From NCBI GenBank assembly GCA_050299335.1, contig JBNKVT010000001.1, positions 1 through 64,000 on the forward strand: a stretch of DNA of 64,000 nucleotides, given 5' to 3'. The stretch is from JBNKVT01 sp050299335. Lineage in GTDB: Bacteria > Pseudomonadota > Alphaproteobacteria > Rhodobacterales > Rhodobacteraceae. The notes under the pieces were generated by a model that was not told where the DNA came from, searched no databases, and saw only the letters and a list, made by a program, of their open reading frames with translations. Numbering within the stretch: the stretch's first letter is position 1; each line of letters starts with the position of its first letter. This document shows, piece by piece, positions 60,845 to 64,000 of this stretch. A program made the position numbers and the translations under genes.

Positions 60845-62194
60845 TTATCCGGCGACCTCTTCGCCTTTCAGGCCGATCTCGAACTGGTCGAGATAGGCGT
60901 TGGGCGTGCGGCCGTCATAGGTGATCCCGTCGATGAACTCCGACTGCGGGGCCTTGTAGCCATCGGTGTCCCAGGGGAAATCCGCCTCGTCCGCCAGACC
61001 TTCCTCGACCAGCAGGCGGGCGGCCTCCAGGTAGATTTCGGGCTGATAGACCGAGCGGGCGACCTCGTCATACCAGCTGTCGGGCTTGGCCTCGGCGATC
61101 TGGCCCCAGCGGCGCATCTGGGTCAGGTACCAGACGGCATCCGAGTAGTAGGGATAGGTGGCGTTGTAGCGGAAGAAGACGTTGAAATCAGGTACTTCGC
61201 GCACGTCCCCCTTCTCGTATTCGAAGGTACCGGTCATCGAGTTGGCGATGACGTCATAGTCAGCCCCGACATATTCCGACCGCGACAGGATCTCGACCGC
61301 CTCGGGACGGTTGGCATTGTCGTTCTCGTCCAGCCAGATGGCGGCCCGGATCAGCGCCTTGGTGATGGCCAGCGTGGTGTTGGGGTTCGCTTCGGTGAAT
61401 TCCTTGGTCAGCCCGAAGACCTTCTCGGGGTTATCCTTCCAGATTTCATAATCGGTAATCACCGGCACCCCGATGCCCTTGAACACCGCCTGCTGGTTCC
61501 ACGGCTCCCCGACGCAATACCCGTCGATGGTCCCGGCCTCCAGCGTCGCTGGCATCTGCGGCGGCGGGGTCACCGAAAGCAGCACATCGGCATCGATCTG
61601 CCCCGAGATATCATCGGGCGAATAATACCCCGGATGCAGCCCCCCGGCGGCCAACCAGTAGCGCAGCTCGTAATTATGGGTCGAAACCGGGAAGACCATG
61701 CCCATGTTGAACGGCTTGCCCTCATCCTTGTAGCTCTGCACCACCGGCGCCATGGCCGAGGCCGAGATCGGGTGAATCGGCAATCCGTCCTCGCCGGTGG
61801 GGATGTTGGGCTTCATCTCTTCCCAGACGGCGTTCGACACAGTGATGCCGTTGCCATTCAGGTCCATCGAGAAGGGGGTCACGATATGCGCCTCGGTGCC
61901 ATAACCGATGGTCGCGGCCAGCGGTTGCCCCGCCAGCATATGCGCCCCGTCCAGCTGCCCGTCGATGACGCGGTCCAGAAGGACCTTCCAGTTCGCCTGC
62001 GGCTCCAGGGTGACGAACAGCCCCTCATCCTCGAAATAGCCCATCTCGTAGGCAATCGCGAGCGGTGCCATGTCGGTCAGTTTGATGAAGCCGAAAGTCA
62101 GCTCGTCCTTTTCGACCTCCAGCCACTCGGCGCTGGCGGCCGAGGCGCCAAGCAGGAGGGCAAGGGTAGACGGGATCAGGTGTTTTACTCTCAT
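60845..62194 (-). CDS. nrtA: Nitrate ABC transporter substrate-binding protein
   Basis: A 449-residue periplasmic nitrate-binding protein of the NrtA/CmpA family. The signal peptide is MRVKHLIPSTLALLLGASAASA, cleaved before EWLEVE; no Tat-type RR motif is seen. Conserved stretches are FGFIKLTDMAPLAIAYE, LDGAHMLAGQPLAATIG and DGYCVGEPWNQQAV, the ligand-pocket segments. ATG 62194 is selected because it gives the signal peptide; the in-frame extension lies in the leader. It is the first structural gene behind a terminator-bearing leader. Confidence 0.95.
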   Translation of the reverse strand: MRVKHLIPSTLALLLGASAASAEWLEVEKDELTFGFIKLTDMAPLAIAYEMGYFEDEGLFVTLEPQANWKVLLDRVIDGQLDGAHMLAGQPLAATIGYGTEAHIVTPFSMDLNGNGITVSNAVWEEMKPNIPTGEDGLPIHPISASAMAPVVQSYKDEGKPFNMGMVFPVSTHNYELRYWLAAGGLHPGYYSPDDISGQIDADVLLSVTPPPQMPATLEAGTIDGYCVGEPWNQQAVFKGIGVPVITDYEIWKDNPEKVFGLTKEFTEANPNTTLAITKALIRAAIWLDENDNANRPEAVEILSRSEYVGADYDVIANSMTGTFEYEKGDVREVPDFNVFFRYNATYPYYSDAVWYLTQMRRWGQIAEAKPDSWYDEVARSVYQPEIYLEAARLLVEEGLADEADFPWDTDGYKAPQSEFIDGITYDGRTPNAYLDQFEIGLKGEEVAG

Positions 62195-62205
62195 GTCTCT
62201 CTCAC

Positions 62206-62316
62206 AAAAAAAGCCCAACGCGCCGAGCCGGACAGGCTGACGGTTGAGCGGCGTTGCTCTGGTGGATTTCCCTGGGCGAAGGGGAGCGAGACAGACCCCG
62301 TTGCCTGTCAACAAGG
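62206..62316 (-). promoter_or_regulatory. nrtA leader: hairpin plus terminator, candidate NasT antitermination target
   Basis: On the minus strand the leader holds CCUUGUUG-ACAGG-CAACGGGG (62316-62296), an 8-bp stem with two wobbles whose loop has A at position 1 and G at 4, as ANTAR targets do. About 40 bases later CAACGCCG (62256-62249) pairs with CGGCGCGTTG (62225-62216), running into a seven-T tract (62212-62206). NasT ANTAR proteins bind such hairpins and prevent termination. The loop is five bases rather than the usual six, so the match is imperfect. Confidence 0.55.
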
Positions 62317-62362
62317 ACGAAATGCCGCGAATCGCGGGGAGAAGTCAATGGTGACTGGCGTG

Positions 62363-62384
62363 TTTTTGCGCAGTGCAGCAAAAA
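62363..62384. promoter_or_regulatory. Palindromic operator-like site upstream of nrtA leader
   Basis: TTTTTGC (62363-62369) and GCAAAAA (62378-62384) flank an 8-base centre. On the minus strand it reads TTTTTGCTGCACTGCGCAAAA and so contains TGCTGCACTGCG, identical to a word in the phasin promoter. It lies between nasS and the nrtA leader and could bind a nitrogen or carbon-storage regulator. Confidence 0.5.
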
Positions 62385-62427
62385 TGCGCGAGAAAAAGGC
62401 AGAATTCCCCGGAATGATGCCTAAAAA

Positions 62428-63591
62428 TCAGACATCCGGGTCGAAAGTGGCACCGTCGAAGAAAGTATCGGGGCCGATGGCGACCTGGGCGGAGCCGGTC
62501 TCGGTCAGGACCGCCTCGGCCAGCGTCCCTTCGACCTTGGAGGAAGCAGGCGGCGTGATCCGGTTCTCGGGATCGATCGCGGCGCGGTAGAGATCGGGGC
62601 GGAAACAGTCGCGGGCGGTCCTGCGGGCCTCGGAGACCGAGACACCAAGGCCGGGGGCAAGGCGGCTGGCGATCCATTCTGCAGCGCTGCGCCATGGGAA
62701 GTTCACGGCACCCCCGCCGAGGCGCATCAGATAACGGTGCGCACCAAGCTCCCCCGCCCCGTTCAGCACCACCTCGCCGGTCAGCGCCCGCTCGATCACC
62801 TCCGCCGGGACGCCGAGATAGCGCGGCTGGGCAAGGATTTCGGCCAGCGTGCCCGTGGAGGCGGGATCGGCGACCCAGTCCGAGGCGCGGTGCAGCGCTT
62901 GCATCAGACGGGCGAACAGTTCGGGATTGGCCTCGTGCCAGTCGCGGCGGGTGCCGAGCACTTTTTCCGGCGCCGCGGTCCAGATACCCGCGCCCGGCAG
63001 CAGGATTTCGGCATCGCCATCCTCGACGGCGCGGCTGCCCCAGGGTTCGCCGACCATGAAGGCATCGATCTCGCCGGCACGCAGCACCTCGCCGAGGACC
63101 GGCGGCGGGGCGGTGACGAACTCAATGGCATCGCCACCGGGCAGGCCCTGGAACAGATAGGAGACCAGCAGTCGGTGCATGGATTGCGGAAACGGGATGC
63201 CGATCCGCAAGGGCCGGTCGTCGAAGACCTGCAGCATGGCGCGGGCCGTGGCGGCGGGATCGGCGAAACGCCCTCCCTTGGCCCGAACCCGCTCGGCGAT
63301 CAGGCGGGTTGTGGTCAGGGTGTTTCCGTTGACCGAGAGGATGAAGGGCGCGTCGATGCGGGTCGAGATCGGCCAGACGCCCAGCGACGAGGCCAGCGCC
63401 ATCGGCGCCAGCATATGGGCCACGGGATAGATCCCGACCGCGATCTTGTCGCGGATATTGGACCAGGACGCCTCCCGCCGCAGATCGAGATCAATCCCCA
63501 TTTCGGCGGCGAACCCCATGTCCTGGGCGGCGACCAGCACGGCGCAGTCGGTCAGCGGAATGAACCCGCAGGCAACCGTGTCGAGGCTCAC
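62428..63591 (-). CDS. nasS: Nitrate sensor protein NasS
   Basis: A 387-residue NrtA-like protein lacking a signal peptide, so cytoplasmic. The start MSLDTVACGFIPLTDCAVL follows the family fold, and IDAFMVGEPWGSRAVEDGD matches the ligand-pocket segment of NrtA. In Paracoccus and Azotobacter NasS holds NasT inactive until nitrate or nitrite binds. Its ATG overlaps the nasT stop by four bases, as expected for a stoichiometric complex. Confidence 0.92.
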   Translation of the reverse strand: MSLDTVACGFIPLTDCAVLVAAQDMGFAAEMGIDLDLRREASWSNIRDKIAVGIYPVAHMLAPMALASSLGVWPISTRIDAPFILSVNGNTLTTTRLIAERVRAKGGRFADPAATARAMLQVFDDRPLRIGIPFPQSMHRLLVSYLFQGLPGGDAIEFVTAPPPVLGEVLRAGEIDAFMVGEPWGSRAVEDGDAEILLPGAGIWTAAPEKVLGTRRDWHEANPELFARLMQALHRASDWVADPASTGTLAEILAQPRYLGVPAEVIERALTGEVVLNGAGELGAHRYLMRLGGGAVNFPWRSAAEWIASRLAPGLGVSVSEARRTARDCFRPDLYRAAIDPENRITPPASSKVEGTLAEAVLTETGSAQVAIGPDTFFDGATFDPDV

Positions 63592-64000
63592 GACAACAGC
63601 CCCGCGGCGGTTACGAGGTTTTCGGCCACCTCGCCCACCCGCTTGCCCTGATCCATCGCGGTCTTGCGCAACAGCGCATAAGCCTCGTCCTCGGTCACCC
63701 CCTTGGCCTTGATCAGCAGCCCCTTGGCCCGGTCGATCATCTTGCGCTCGGCAAGGGCGGTCTTGGTGGCGTTCAACTCGGCGCGCAGGCGCGAGAAGGC
63801 ATGGAACCGCGCAATCGCCGTGTCGAGAATCGACTTGATCCGCTCCGATTGCAGCCCGTCGACCACATAGGCACTGACCCCGGCCTCGATGGCGGCCTGG
63901 GCAAAGGACGGATCGGCCTTGTCGACGAACATCGCCACAGGACGTTCCAGCGGCAGCGAGGCCTGGGTGATCTCGGCGAACATGTCGCGGCTGGGGTTTT
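63588..64000 (-). CDS. nasT: ANTAR-domain antiterminator NasT, N-terminus cut by window edge
   Basis: The visible 137 or so residues comprise the second half of a receiver-like domain (RPVAMFVDKADPSFAQAAIE, AYVVDGLQSERI) and a complete ANTAR RNA-binding domain (LAERKMIDRAKGLLIKAKGV, EDEAYALLRKTAMDQGKRV). The frame stays open to base 64000, reading NPSRDMFAEI, so the apparent ATG at 63983 is internal. NasT promotes read-through of the leader terminator of nitrate genes when freed from NasS. Confidence 0.93.
   Translation of the reverse strand, partial: NPSRDMFAEITQASLPLERPVAMFVDKADPSFAQAAIEAGVSAYVVDGLQSERIKSILDTAIARFHAFSRLRAELNATKTALAERKMIDRAKGLLIKAKGVTEDEAYALLRKTAMDQGKRVGEVAENLVTAAGLLS

Overview
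The window looks like a chromosomal segment of a high-GC alphaproteobacterium, most likely of the order Rhodobacterales (Rhodobacteraceae/Paracoccaceae). The lineage call is inferred from gene content and neighbourhoods: a short prolyl-tRNA synthetase without an editing insertion, a radA-cvpA-purF neighbourhood, a CenR-type response regulator, a MoxR/DUF58/DUF4159 cluster divergent from DUF1285, a phasin, a Hint-domain secreted protein, and a NasT/NasS nitrate-assimilation system. I cannot name the genus. No rRNA, tRNA, CRISPR array, prophage or intact insertion sequence was recognised.

Layout. Positions 1-5.7 kb: start of an unidentified gene (left edge), smc (minus), an upstream region with a DnaA-box-like site and a candidate small RNA with terminator, then proS (plus). 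6-12.3 kb: an oligopeptide ABC importer on the minus strand (binding protein, two permeases, a flavodoxin-family protein, and a fused double ATPase after a 395-bp gap). 12.5-17.5 kb: der (plus), then a minus-strand purF operon with two tandem DUF2199 paralogues and a degenerate short-chain dehydrogenase. 17.5-21.4 kb: a small membrane peptide and an L,D-transpeptidase on the plus strand, a pair of MITE-like palindromic repeats, then cvpA and radA. 21.6-28.1 kb: Hint-domain protein, Atm1-type exporter, a DUF6428/ArsR divergent pair, phasin, and a D,D-carboxypeptidase with SPOR domain. 28.4-33 kb: NUDIX, a second L,D-transpeptidase, ribA, a CenR-like regulator, a small lipoprotein and a secreted coiled-coil protein. 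33.2-36.5 kb: rimO, a secreted hypothetical protein, an orphan putAbiC-family (phage abortive infection) protein, and DUF302. 36.5-44 kb: the MoxR-DUF58-DUF4159-membrane protein operon and DUF1285. 44.2-49.1 kb: chromate resistance pair, GST, mscL, flavin reductase, GNAT. 49.2-64 kb: a long minus-strand nitrate/nitrite assimilation locus.

The nitrate locus reads, in transcription order, nasT (cut by the right edge), nasS, nrtA, nrtB, a fused nrtC/D double ATPase, nirB, nirD, a formate/nitrite channel, a fused PP2C phosphatase/Ser-Thr kinase, cyanase and nasA. Together they import nitrate, reduce it to nitrite (NasA) and ammonium (NirBD), and sense nitrate through NasS/NasT. The nrtA leader carries a hairpin followed by a terminator, as expected for NasT antitermination.

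The points most worth following up are mostly non-coding: the MITE-like pair between purF and cvpA, an 80-bp structured repeat present twice in opposite orientation about 38 kb apart, three back-to-back perfect hairpins between oppA and oppB, an inverted pair of palindromes upstream of nirB, and a 12-base word shared by the phasin promoter and the nrtA leader. Among proteins, the kinase/phosphatase fusion and cyanase inside the nitrate operon, the SDR that has lost its catalytic residues, and the putAbiC orphan stand out. I found no complete new multi-gene defence or biosynthetic system.
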